Positions 1-7,530 of a stretch of DNA of 64,000 nt are shown piece by piece (position 1 is the first letter of the stretch; the number at the start of each line of letters is the position of its first letter). The translations under genes and the position numbers were made by a program. The stretch lies in NCBI RefSeq assembly GCF_004353525.1, contig NZ_CP085524.1:692001-756000 (forward strand). The letters are read 5' to 3'. The stretch comes from Zhaonella formicivorans (GTDB lineage Bacteria > Bacillota > DUOV01 > Zhaonellaceae). The notes below the pieces were generated by a model, which was not told where the DNA came from, did no database searches, and saw only the letters and a list, made by a program, of their open reading frames with translations.

Positions 1-1439
1 TCCTCAAGACTAACCTCACTCCCCTGGAAAAGAAGCAGATAGAACAGCTTGCCTTACCTGGCGTTTATACAGTTCCCGTGCAAAGCAGGTACGGCCCCAA
101 CAGCTTGGCAGTCCACCTCATCGGGCATCTGAACAGCATAGATGAAGCCACTTGGGAAAAATTGAAAGCAGAAGGCAAAACCGGCCCCGGTAAAAACTCC
201 TATAAAAAAAGCGATGTGATTGGCGTAAAAGGGATTGAAGCGATCTATGAGAGTTATTTACGGGGAAATGAGCCTAGCCATTATTTGGCGGCAACAGTGG
301 ATGCCAAAGGAAGGTTACTGGCCGGTTTGGGTTTTGAAAGGATCGATAATGCAGCAGCTGAAAAAGAGCGCGCCAATGTGGTTTTGACGCTGGATAAGCA
401 GATTCAAAATATTGTAGAAGAAATTATGGATAAGCGGATAGCTAAAGGTGCAGCAGTGGTAATGCGGGTTCCCACCGGCGAGGTGTTAGCCATGGCCAGC
501 CGTCCGACTTTTGATCAGAATGCTGTCTTTAAGTACCTTGGAAAGAGTGAACGTCGTTACGAATTTATTAACCGGGCTTTGGAACATTTTTACCCAGGTT
601 CGGTCTTTAAAGTGCTGATCGCCGCGGCAGCGCTTGAAGAAGGAATAGTTCAACCCGATGAAAAATTTAACTGCACAGGTGAATTCCTTTTTGATTCAGG
701 GCTGGCTATTCCTTGCTGGAAGGAAGAAGGTCATGGACTATTAACTTTCAGCGAAGCTTTAGCCCAATCCTGCAATCCTACATTTATTGAAGTAGGGCTG
801 CGTCTGGGCCGGGAGAAAATAATCGAATACGCCCGGCGGTTCGGTTTGCTGGATGAAGTTTTAATAGGTTACAACCTGAATGATTTCCCAAGCGTAGCAA
901 TTGCCAAAAGCAGTCCTGCTGCCATTGGCAATGCATCCATTGGGCAGCAGGGCATTATGCTGAGCCCGCTGCAAGTGGCCGGCATGATAGCTACGGTAGC
1001 CAATGGGGGAATCTATCAGCAGCCCAGGGTCGTAGAGCGGGTGGAAAACGGGGTGGGGGAAGTTTTACGGATGTGGCAAACACCAGCAGGTACTCGCGTG
1101 ATTTCAAGGCCTACAGCTGCCAAATTGCAGGCAATGTTAGCTGCAGCCACTACAAGCGGAACAGCTAAAAATGCTTGGATAGAGGGTTGGGGTACAGCTG
1201 GAAAAACAAGCACTGCCCAGACAGGAAGTCAAAGCGTGGACGGCAAGGAAATAATCAACGCCTGGTTTGCCGGTTTTGCCCCTTTGGAACATCCCGAATA
1301 TGCTGTGGTGGTAATGGTGGAAGATGGAACGGCGGGAGGAACCGATGCAGCCCCAGTATTCAAAGAAATTGTCACAAAGATCTTGGTTCGTGACATGAAT
1401 ACGAGCGAAAAAGCGCAAACTGAGAGTGAAAGCAAATAA
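1..1439 (+). CDS. Penicillin-binding protein transpeptidase, 5'-truncated by window edge
   Basis: Class B penicillin-binding protein (PBP2/SpoVD-type D,D-transpeptidase) that cross-links peptidoglycan outside the membrane. The frame is already open at base 3 and runs in from upstream, so the membrane anchor is missing and the GTG at 78 is only an internal codon. Counting from that GTG, the active-site SxxK is S175-V-F-K, the SxN motif is S231-C-N, and the third motif is K376-T-S-T instead of the usual KTGT. The C-terminus looks complete and ends in TAA at 1437-1439. The paralogue (division, elongation or spore cortex) cannot be decided without the N-terminus. Confidence 0.9.
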   Translation, partial: LKTNLTPLEKKQIEQLALPGVYTVPVQSRYGPNSLAVHLIGHLNSIDEATWEKLKAEGKTGPGKNSYKKSDVIGVKGIEAIYESYLRGNEPSHYLAATVDAKGRLLAGLGFERIDNAAAEKERANVVLTLDKQIQNIVEEIMDKRIAKGAAVVMRVPTGEVLAMASRPTFDQNAVFKYLGKSERRYEFINRALEHFYPGSVFKVLIAAAALEEGIVQPDEKFNCTGEFLFDSGLAIPCWKEEGHGLLTFSEALAQSCNPTFIEVGLRLGREKIIEYARRFGLLDEVLIGYNLNDFPSVAIAKSSPAAIGNASIGQQGIMLSPLQVAGMIATVANGGIYQQPRVVERVENGVGEVLRMWQTPAGTRVISRPTAAKLQAMLAAATTSGTAKNAWIEGWGTAGKTSTAQTGSQSVDGKEIINAWFAGFAPLEHPEYAVVVMVEDGTAGGTDAAPVFKEIVTKILVRDMNTSEKAQTESESK

Positions 1440-1455
1440 GTTGGGGGGTATCCCT

Positions 1456-1554
1456 ATGACTTCATATTCCGCGGGACAAAACGCCGGTGACGTACGGGAT
1501 AAAGAGGTTAGGCAGGTAGCTATAGCCATGCTGACGGTGTTACGGCAGCGCTAA
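1456..1554 (+). CDS. Possible 32-residue small protein
   Basis: Short ORF between the PBP gene and the glutamate-synthase-like gene. An ATG at 1456 follows a G-rich Shine-Dalgarno (GGGGGG at 1443-1448) by seven bases and the frame ends with TAA at 1552-1554. The product is polar at the N-terminus, with a short hydrophobic stretch (VAIAML) near the end. I recognise no family. It may be translated with the PBP, or may be a chance ORF; only the good RBS supports it. Confidence 0.25.
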   Translation: MTSYSAGQNAGDVRDKEVRQVAIAMLTVLRQR

Positions 1555-1627
1555 GTGTTGAAAAGTACCTTTTGGAAAAGTGATAAAAGCGGGATCTTGC
1601 AAATGTGCTTATTGGGGAGTGAGCTTG

Positions 1628-3079
1628 ATGTTGGGATTCTTTGGCAGCCTGTTGACCGGGTTTTCTACTATTGCTTTGGCGGGAATAGGAACTTTTTTGT
1701 TCGGCAAACAGGGCATTGATTATCTGATTGACAACTTAAGCAAAAGCTTAGTAACGGATAAATACCCCGAAAATTTATGGGAAATGTATAATACTGCCCA
1801 AAAAGTCACTCCGGGGGCTGCCATGGAAGCTGCAATGCGTGCGGAAACAGGTAAAGCATTAAACCGGCCTTATGGCAGCCCACTTCATTTTTCTCCCTGG
1901 GAAAAGTTGTTGTTTAATCCGGTTCAGTTGTTCCGCTTACCTGTGCCGGACAATGTTTCAATTGAGACAAGAGTTGTAATCGGCCCGCGGGCGAGAAACC
2001 CCTTAAAATTAGCAATTCCTTTGCTCATTGGTGGAATGTCTTACGGTGGTGCCCTTAGCAAAAGAGCAAAAATAGCTTTAGCCATTGGGGCCTCAATGGC
2101 GGGGAGTGCAACAAATTCCGGGGAGAGCGGTTTTCTGCCGGAAGAACGCAAGGCGGCAAACCGTTTTATCCTGCAGTATCACCGAGGCGGCTGGACTAGC
2201 CAGGCAAAATTCCTTAACCAGGCCGACATGATCGAAATCCAGCTGGGCCAGGGGGCGCAAGCTTCCGCTCCTATGAAAACGCCGGGTAAACTGATCGGAG
2301 AAGAGATGCGGGAGGCGTTTCAGCTGCTCCCCGGGCAGGATGCAGTCATTCATTCCAGGCTGCCGCAAGTGGAAGAACCTGCCGATCTCAAAAAGCTGGT
2401 GGAGAAACTGCGGAAAATCTCAGGGGGAGTCCCCATAGGGATTAAGTTAGCTGCCAGCCACCACTTGGAAAAGGAACTGTTAATTGCCATTGAAGCCGGA
2501 GTGGATGTAATTGCTCTGGATGGTGCCGAAGGAGGTACTCACGGCGGCCCCCCGATCTTACAAGATGATGTTGGGCTGCCCACTATGCTGGCATTAGTGC
2601 GCGCCGATGAATTTTTAAAAAAATATGGAATAAGGCAGGACATTTCGTTGATTGCTGCCGGTGGGCTCAGAACACCGGGGCAATTTTTGAAAGCCATGGC
2701 GCTGGGAGCTGATGCCGTCTATATTGGGACAATTGCCACTATTGCTATGGTTTCTGACCAAGCAGTAAAAGCCCTGCCCTGGGAGCCGCCTACCAGCTTG
2801 CTATTCTATCTGGGACCATTAAAAGAGGAGTTGGATGTAGACCGGGCAGGGGAAAATTTAGCCAATTTTTTGCGGTCTGCTGTCCATGAAATGACATTAG
2901 TGGCCAGGACTTTGGGCAAAACTTCTTTAAAAAACATTGACAAGAGTGATTTATGCGCACTTGATCAAGAAGTTGCTAGGTTCACGGGAGTGGCCCTCGC
3001 TTACCATGCTCCCGATGAGGTTTTCCCTTTTGTTCCGCTTGGCAGCGGCGATACTCGCTATAATAACACGCATTACTAG
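1628..3079 (+). CDS. FMN-binding glutamate synthase-domain protein (GltB2/YerD-like)
   Basis: A 483-residue protein with the FMN-binding TIM barrel of the glutamate synthase large subunit but no glutaminase domain. ATG 1628 is chosen because GGGGAGTGAG lies just upstream and the protein then begins with a hydrophobic helix (MLGFFGSLLTGF...), so it is probably membrane-anchored. Barrel motifs include IGGMSYGGALS, LDGAEGGTHGGPP and AAGGLRTPGQF...GADAVYIGT. The cysteine cluster that follows GADAVYIGT in archaeal GltB2 proteins is absent here (TIATIAMVSDQ...), so no Fe-S cluster is expected. Similar stand-alone proteins (YerD) occur in spore formers. The true electron donor and substrate are unknown. 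It ends TAG-TGA, two stops in tandem. Confidence 0.8.
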   Translation: MLGFFGSLLTGFSTIALAGIGTFLFGKQGIDYLIDNLSKSLVTDKYPENLWEMYNTAQKVTPGAAMEAAMRAETGKALNRPYGSPLHFSPWEKLLFNPVQLFRLPVPDNVSIETRVVIGPRARNPLKLAIPLLIGGMSYGGALSKRAKIALAIGASMAGSATNSGESGFLPEERKAANRFILQYHRGGWTSQAKFLNQADMIEIQLGQGAQASAPMKTPGKLIGEEMREAFQLLPGQDAVIHSRLPQVEEPADLKKLVEKLRKISGGVPIGIKLAASHHLEKELLIAIEAGVDVIALDGAEGGTHGGPPILQDDVGLPTMLALVRADEFLKKYGIRQDISLIAAGGLRTPGQFLKAMALGADAVYIGTIATIAMVSDQAVKALPWEPPTSLLFYLGPLKEELDVDRAGENLANFLRSAVHEMTLVARTLGKTSLKNIDKSDLCALDQEVARFTGVALAYHAPDEVFPFVPLGSGDTRYNNTHY

Positions 3080-3150
3080 TGACAATTGCCAGTATAGCTT
3101 GTTCTTTTTAGATGCAACCTAAAATAAAACTTAGTAAAGGAGTGTTATGG

Positions 3151-3825
3151 TTGTTCAGGCATGATAAAAATTTGCTTCATCCGGTAAAGGTTGACCGCCC
3201 GAACCCAACTTATGCGGCCATGCTGCAGGAGCAATTCGGAGGCGCAAACGGTGAATTGAAAGCGGCGCTGCAGTATATTGGGCAAAGCTTCAGAGTAAAG
3301 GATCCCGCTATTAAAGATTTATTTTTGGATATTGGCGCCGAAGAAATGAGCCATATGGAAATGGTTGGAACTATGATCAACATGCTTAACGGCCACGATG
3401 TGGCGGACAACGATGTTCAAAGCGGAAGTATGGAACCCCAAGTTTTGGGTGGTTTAAACCCGCAATTGGAAAACGCTTCCGGTTATCCCTGGACTGCCAC
3501 TTATGTTACTGTTACAGGTGATTTAGCCGCCGATCTTTTATCCAACATTGCAGCAGAGCAGCGAGCCAAGGTCGTTTATGAGTATCTCTACCGCCAGATT
3601 AACGATAAAGGGGTAAGAGAAACCATTGATTTTCTGTTGAACAGGGAAGAAGCTCATAATGCATTATTCAGGGAAGCCTTAAACAAGATTCAAGGCAGTG
3701 GTTCTTTAAAAGATTTCGGAGTAACGCCCGATTCCAAACTGTACTTTAATTTGTCTACACCCGGTAGGCATTTCTCCAATCCTCAGGCCAATCCTCCCCA
3801 ATTTGTTCCTCCATCCAATCACTAA
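3151..3825 (+). CDS. Manganese catalase family protein (CotJC-like)
   Basis: Di-manganese catalase of the CotJC type, a four-helix ferritin-like enzyme that disproportionates hydrogen peroxide and in spore formers is often a spore-coat protein. Dinuclear metal ligands are visible as an early Glu in GELKAALQY, the E..H pair in EEMSHMEM, the Glu in AAEQRAKVVYEYL and the E..H pair in REEAHNALF. The TTG at 3151 is preferred to the upstream ATG at 3112: AAAGGAG (3136-3142) sits eight bases before it, and the family normally begins close to the LLHPVKVDRPNP segment. Length (224 aa) fits CotJC. A hairpin follows directly. The call is firm; the cellular location is inference. Confidence 0.9.
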   Translation: MFRHDKNLLHPVKVDRPNPTYAAMLQEQFGGANGELKAALQYIGQSFRVKDPAIKDLFLDIGAEEMSHMEMVGTMINMLNGHDVADNDVQSGSMEPQVLGGLNPQLENASGYPWTATYVTVTGDLAADLLSNIAAEQRAKVVYEYLYRQINDKGVRETIDFLLNREEAHNALFREALNKIQGSGSLKDFGVTPDSKLYFNLSTPGRHFSNPQANPPQFVPPSNH

Positions 3826-3839
3826 TCTATATACAATAA

Positions 3840-3865
3840 GCAGAAAGAGCATTTGCTCTTTCTGC
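3840..3865 (+). terminator. Perfect 11-bp hairpin after the Mn catalase gene
   Basis: GCAGAAAGAGC / loop ATTT / GCTCTTTCTGC forms a perfect stem 15 bases after the catalase stop. There is no strong U-tract after it on the + strand, so it may be an mRNA 3' end stabiliser or a bidirectional terminator for the convergent minus-strand gene. Confidence 0.6.
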
Positions 3866-3880
3866 CTGCTTGTAGATAAA

Positions 3881-3982
3881 GCTCGCAGGTATTATGGAGC
3901 GGGACTTGTTTCGTCTAGGCTGGCAGCTTTGCTGCCGGTAACGGGGTGTGAGCTTGTCCCGAGCGAAATAATACCTGCGAGC
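3881..3982. repeat. 102-bp imperfect inverted repeat with nested hairpin
   Basis: The arms GCTCGCAGGTATTAT (3881-3895) and ATAATACCTGCGAGC (3968-3982) are exact inverse copies. Pairing continues imperfectly inward (GGGAC / GTCCC), and the middle holds another hairpin, GGCAGC-TTT-GCTGCC (about 3921-3935). It lies between two convergent genes. It could be a large bidirectional terminator, a MITE-like or REP-like repeat, or a structured RNA; a single copy cannot decide. Confidence 0.6.
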
Positions 3983-4040
3983 CCATAATCGTTTGTCGGT
4001 GGTCCGCAGAAGATTTTGCGCATTTTCTGTCTATTTCTCA

Positions 4041-5249
4041 TTACCAGTCTAGCAGCCGTTTTTCGCCCTGAAGGGCGCGGATTTTAGTTATGTCCTGGGT
4101 GACTTCAACGATTCCCCGATATTTGCCTGTTTTATCCCGTACAGGGAAGTAGCGGATGTAAATAAAGCGCCCGTTTATTTCTAACCAAAAATCGGCGGAG
4201 CTTTTTGTGCCTTTTTTAAATTCCTCCACGATTTTGTTTACGATATGGACGCTGTCCGCAGGATGGCAGTTTTGCACCTGGCGACCGATAATGCCGGGGC
4301 TGCGGGGGAAAATGCGCTCCCGGCCCTGGGAGTAATAGCTGACCTTACCGTGTTCATCTACAAATGTAATGTCAATCGGCAAATGAGTCAGTATTAAGTT
4401 TATTTGTTCAGCAGTCAAACTTCCTGTATCTAGGTTCAGTTGGTCCGAAACTTCATCTTTACCAACAGTGGGCGCATTCATGCCCTGCGGGGGCTGCCAC
4501 TCAGTCCCCGGCTTAATCAGGGTATAACCAATTTCTTCCTCTCCGATGCGGACGCGGCCCCATTCTTCTTCGCTGAGCTTTTCCAACGACATCGGGAAAA
4601 GGATATTTTCTTCTTTATAAATCATTTCGGAGATTGTTGTCAGCAATTGCTCCAAGGCTGGGAGAAATTTATCTTTTTCGTTATTAGCTAAAGCAATGTT
4701 AACTTCTTTAAATAAAGCCCTTACATCGTCGTGAAACTGCCACATTACCTTGCTGGGGCCGGAAACATCGTGCTTTTCCAGCATGGGAAAAAGCTGGTTT
4801 TCCTTGCGCAAGTAATGTTTATTTATTTCCTGCAGCAAAGTCAATTGATCGGTTAAAGGCTGGCGGTAATCGTTTAAAGAAGCTTTAGGGCTGGCCTTAA
4901 GCTGGGCAAGGATTTCCTGCAAACTGTTTACTACCTTATTGATTGCTTCATTTTCTTTGCGAAAAGTGTGGATTGGGTGGCCGGGCAGCAGCTCAGGCCG
5001 GGCTTGTTGCTCCAAGGCGCTTTTGAATACGGCTACATGCACATCGCATAATCTTTTTACCTCTTGCTCCGGCATGCCCTCAGCTATCAGTTGGTGCTCC
5101 ATTTCAGCGATTTCCGAGGGACCAAAGTTACGAATCAAGTCAGCAAAACGTTCTTTTAAGCTTTCCGGGCTTTGACCGGCGTGTAAATCGCGGATAATGC
5201 CCTTAAGAATTTCCTGCCTTTTTTGTTTACCGTCTATTAGTTCGCTCAT
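4041..5249 (-). CDS. DUF438 / hemerythrin / PAS domain sensor protein
   Basis: A 402-residue cytoplasmic protein in three parts: N-terminal DUF438 (about residues 1-90), a hemerythrin-like HHE four-helix domain (about 90-230) with HTFRKENEAI, HYLRKENQLFP, WQFHDDVRAL and MIYKEENILFP metal-ligand motifs, and a C-terminal PAS domain (about 275-395). The hemerythrin domain should bind a di-iron centre reacting with O2 or NO; the PAS domain suggests ligand or redox sensing. There is no kinase or output domain, so it probably acts through a partner or as an oxygen scavenger. It is transcribed against all its neighbours and divergently from sigK. GAAGGGG lies upstream of the ATG on the minus strand. 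Confidence 0.88.
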   Translation of the reverse strand: MSELIDGKQKRQEILKGIIRDLHAGQSPESLKERFADLIRNFGPSEIAEMEHQLIAEGMPEQEVKRLCDVHVAVFKSALEQQARPELLPGHPIHTFRKENEAINKVVNSLQEILAQLKASPKASLNDYRQPLTDQLTLLQEINKHYLRKENQLFPMLEKHDVSGPSKVMWQFHDDVRALFKEVNIALANNEKDKFLPALEQLLTTISEMIYKEENILFPMSLEKLSEEEWGRVRIGEEEIGYTLIKPGTEWQPPQGMNAPTVGKDEVSDQLNLDTGSLTAEQINLILTHLPIDITFVDEHGKVSYYSQGRERIFPRSPGIIGRQVQNCHPADSVHIVNKIVEEFKKGTKSSADFWLEINGRFIYIRYFPVRDKTGKYRGIVEVTQDITKIRALQGEKRLLDW

Positions 5250-5268
5250 ACCCTATTCCCCTTCTGTT

Positions 5269-5287
5269 ACGGCTTGGCGCAAGCCGT
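5269..5287. repeat. Short hairpin, GC-rich, in the leader of the DUF438 gene
   Basis: ACGGCTT-GGCGC-AAGCCGT, followed on the + strand by TTTT, lies 20 bases upstream of the minus-strand ATG. Read as +, it resembles a small terminator; read as -, it is a 5' UTR hairpin. The core GCTTGGCGCAAGCC recurs exactly at about 61770-61783. Confidence 0.5.
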
Positions 5288-5423
5288 TTTTACTTAATAG
5301 TATTTTCGAGAGGGGAACAGTTTATGTCATTAGGTGATTTAACTTCCGCCGGTTAATACTAATAAATAGCCGGGTCTCCCTTATTTTCCTTAAAATACCT
5401 CTTAGCTTATTTCAAATGACAAG

Positions 5424-5452
5424 CACATTCCCACCACCCAAGCCATATATTA
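5424..5452 (+). promoter_or_regulatory. Candidate mother-cell sigma factor promoter of sigK
   Basis: A CAC trinucleotide (5424-5426) lies 17 bases upstream of CATATATTA (5444-5452), which fits the sigma-K -10 pattern CATAnnnTA. Position and spacing suit transcription starting about 20 bases before the TTG start of sigK. The match is by eye to the Bacillus consensus only. Confidence 0.4.
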
Positions 5453-5480
5453 TACGGACTCTAAATTTGGGGGTGGGATT

Positions 5481-6188
5481 TTGGGTACCGCTTTGCTGGC
5501 GTTATTTACCCTTTCTGTATTGAAAGGGATTGCTTTGCTGGTTTCTTACATCAGCAATAACGCGTTTCCTCAGCCTTTGTCGGAGGAAGAAGAAGCGCTG
5601 CAGGTAAAAAGAATGAGAGAGGGCAGTGAAGAGGCTAAAAACATCCTCGTAGAGCATAACCTGAGATTAGTTGCCCACATCACCAAAAAGTTTGAAGGAA
5701 CAGGAGAGGAAAGCGACGATCTGATTTCCATCGGCACCATCGGCCTCATCAAAGCAATTAATACTTTTGATCCCGATAAAGGTACCCGGCTGGCAACCTA
5801 CGCTGCCCGCTGCATAGAGAATGAGATCTTGATGCATTTACGGGCTACAAAAAAGACAAGGGTGGAAGTATCCCTCTACGACCCTATCGGGGTGGATAAA
5901 GAAGGAAACGAAATTGCACTGATTGATGTATTGGGCACTGAGCATGATGTAGTGGCAGATTCTGTAGAAAATGTTCACGAGCAGCGAAGGGTACTGGAGA
6001 AGATCAAAATACTTAGCAAAAGGGAGCGTAACGTACTGGAACTGCGTTTCGGGTTATTTAATACCTTGCGCAAAACCCAGCGGGAAATCGCTAACCGCTT
6101 AGGGATTTCCCGGTCTTATGTGTCACGGATAGAGAAAAAAGCGATAGAAAAGCTGCTGAAAGAACTGTCGTCGGAAAAGGGGCAGTGA
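5481..6188 (+). CDS. sigK: Pro-sigma-K, late mother-cell sporulation sigma factor
   Basis: RNA polymerase sigma-70 family factor of 235 residues that directs late mother-cell transcription (spore coat and cortex). Region 2 is seen as EHNLRLVAHITKKF and DDLISIGTIGLIKAI, and the region 4 helix-turn-helix as TQREIANRLGISRSYVSRIEKKA. The N-terminus is hydrophobic (ALLALFTLSVLKGIALLVS), matching the Bacillus pro-sequence; by analogy SpoIVFB would cut between S22 and Y23, before ISNNAFPQPL. The gene is intact, with no skin-type element inserted. It starts at TTG 5481 after GGGGGTGGG. A terminator follows at 6256-6290. Confidence 0.95.
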   Translation: MGTALLALFTLSVLKGIALLVSYISNNAFPQPLSEEEEALQVKRMREGSEEAKNILVEHNLRLVAHITKKFEGTGEESDDLISIGTIGLIKAINTFDPDKGTRLATYAARCIENEILMHLRATKKTRVEVSLYDPIGVDKEGNEIALIDVLGTEHDVVADSVENVHEQRRVLEKIKILSKRERNVLELRFGLFNTLRKTQREIANRLGISRSYVSRIEKKAIEKLLKELSSEKGQ

Positions 6189-6255
6189 AATGAGTTACCG
6201 GGAACTGTTTACTCAACTAAAGGGTGGTCAAAGCGGGGGATTAATTAAATGCGAA

Positions 6256-6290
6256 CAGCGTGGTATACATTGCCACGCTGTAGTCTTTTT
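6256..6290 (+). terminator. Rho-independent terminator of sigK
   Basis: CAGCGTGG (6256-6263) pairs exactly with CCACGCTG (6273-6280) across a nine-base loop and is followed by TAGTCTTTTT. It separates sigK from the pyl genes. Confidence 0.85.
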
Positions 6291-6411
6291 AAATTAGCTG
6301 CTGGAGAAAATTATATGCAATAGCCATGGAAAAACAGCAGCAGGAAACTGGTAAAAACTGTAGAAGTTATAAGCAGTCTAGTACGTTATTAAGCTATAGG
6401 AAGGTGACTCT

Positions 6412-7530
6412 ATGGCAGTTCCGGGCCAATCATTTGATTTGGATCAAGCATTGGATAAAGCGTATGATGAAATCCCGCTTAGCAAGGCGGAAATTCTAGG
6501 TTTGTTGAATTTAACCGGGCGGGCGGAAATAGAGCAGGTTTTTGAGGCAGCTAGAGCATTGCGCAGGAGATATTTTGGCACTGAGGTCTTTCTTTACGGA
6601 TTTGTTTATTTTTCCACTTACTGCCGAAATGATTGTGCCTTTTGTTATTACCGCAAATCCAACCAGGGTACCGTACGCTATCGTAAGGAGACAGGTGAAA
6701 TAGTGGACACGGCATGCAAGCTGGCAGAATCAGGAGTCCATTTGGTTGATTTGACGATGGGAGAAGATCCTGAGTATTTTTTAGAGAAACGCACCGGATT
6801 TGAGGGACTGGTGCAAATTGCGGAGCAGGTCAAAAAAGCTACTAAGTTACCATTAATGGCATCGCCGGGGGTTGTACCTGACCAGGTTTTGGTGGAATTA
6901 AAAAAAGCGGGTGTTGATTGGTATGCTTGTTATCAGGAAACTCATAACCGGACGCTTTATAGCAAACTGCGCCTAAAACAGAGCTATGACGAAAGGTTGA
7001 GAAAAAAGAAATTTGCCAGGCAGTTAGGCCTTTTGATTGAAGAGGGATTGCTTACCGGGGTAGGAGATTCACCGGAGGACATTGTAGTTTCCCTGCAAGT
7101 AATGAAACTGCTAGGCGCCCATCAAATTAGGGTGATGAGCTTTGTTCCTCAAAAAGGCACTCCCATGTACAAAGAGGAACCAGTTTCGCGTTTGCGGGAA
7201 CTGTTAATTATTGCCGTAATGCGTTTACTCTTTCCCGAGCGGTTGATCCCGGCTTCCCTGGATGTGGATGGGATTGTGGGTTTAAAACAGCGCTTGGATG
7301 CAGGGGCTAACGTGGTAACATCCATTATTCCCCCTCAAGCGGGTTTGTTGGGGGTTTCCCAGAGTTCATTGGATATAGAGGAAGGTTACCGGTCGGTTAA
7401 TGGCGTACTGCCGGTGCTCCAGGCTTGTGGACTTGCTCCGGCAAGCCTGGAGCGATACGTTAGTTGGCTCGAAAAGCAGCGGCAGCAGTCTTTAAATTCG
7501 AAAAAGGCGGGAGCAAAAGGATGCGAGTAG
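6412..7530 (+). CDS. pylB: Methylornithine synthase PylB (radical SAM)
   Basis: Radical SAM lysine mutase that converts L-lysine to (3R)-3-methyl-D-ornithine, the first step of pyrrolysine synthesis. The Fe-S ligands are C71-xxx-C75-xx-C78 (CRNDCAFC), followed by the aromatic YY seen in radical SAM enzymes; the rest is a TIM barrel related to biotin synthase. The 372-residue length is close to archaeal PylB. ATG 6412 follows AGGAAGGTGA. Its last ten bases overlap pylC, and it ends in TAG with TAA two codons further on. PylC and PylD next door make the assignment secure. No pylS or pylT is adjacent. Confidence 0.95.
   Translation: MAVPGQSFDLDQALDKAYDEIPLSKAEILGLLNLTGRAEIEQVFEAARALRRRYFGTEVFLYGFVYFSTYCRNDCAFCYYRKSNQGTVRYRKETGEIVDTACKLAESGVHLVDLTMGEDPEYFLEKRTGFEGLVQIAEQVKKATKLPLMASPGVVPDQVLVELKKAGVDWYACYQETHNRTLYSKLRLKQSYDERLRKKKFARQLGLLIEEGLLTGVGDSPEDIVVSLQVMKLLGAHQIRVMSFVPQKGTPMYKEEPVSRLRELLIIAVMRLLFPERLIPASLDVDGIVGLKQRLDAGANVVTSIIPPQAGLLGVSQSSLDIEEGYRSVNGVLPVLQACGLAPASLERYVSWLEKQRQQSLNSKKAGAKGCE

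Noticed and set aside
1137-1529. 130-codon minus-strand ORF over the PBP 3' end
   Set aside because: Antisense to the conserved PBP C-terminus; no RBS or recognisable domain.
5440-5490. CGGACTCTAAATTTG resembles the anticodon arm of tRNA-Pyl (CTCTAAA loop)
   Set aside because: The stem needs G-U pairs and one mismatch, and there is no acceptor, D or T arm around it; the bases form the promoter/leader and RBS of sigK.
6190-6297. 35-codon ORF right after sigK with a good RBS, ending in TAG with 19 more open codons
   Set aside because: It runs through the sigK terminator hairpin and its composition looks non-coding; a Pyl-containing small protein would need strong comparative evidence.
6325-6500. 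ORF starting MEKQQQETGKNC upstream of and overlapping pylB in another frame
   Set aside because: No ribosome-binding site and it lies mostly within pylB.
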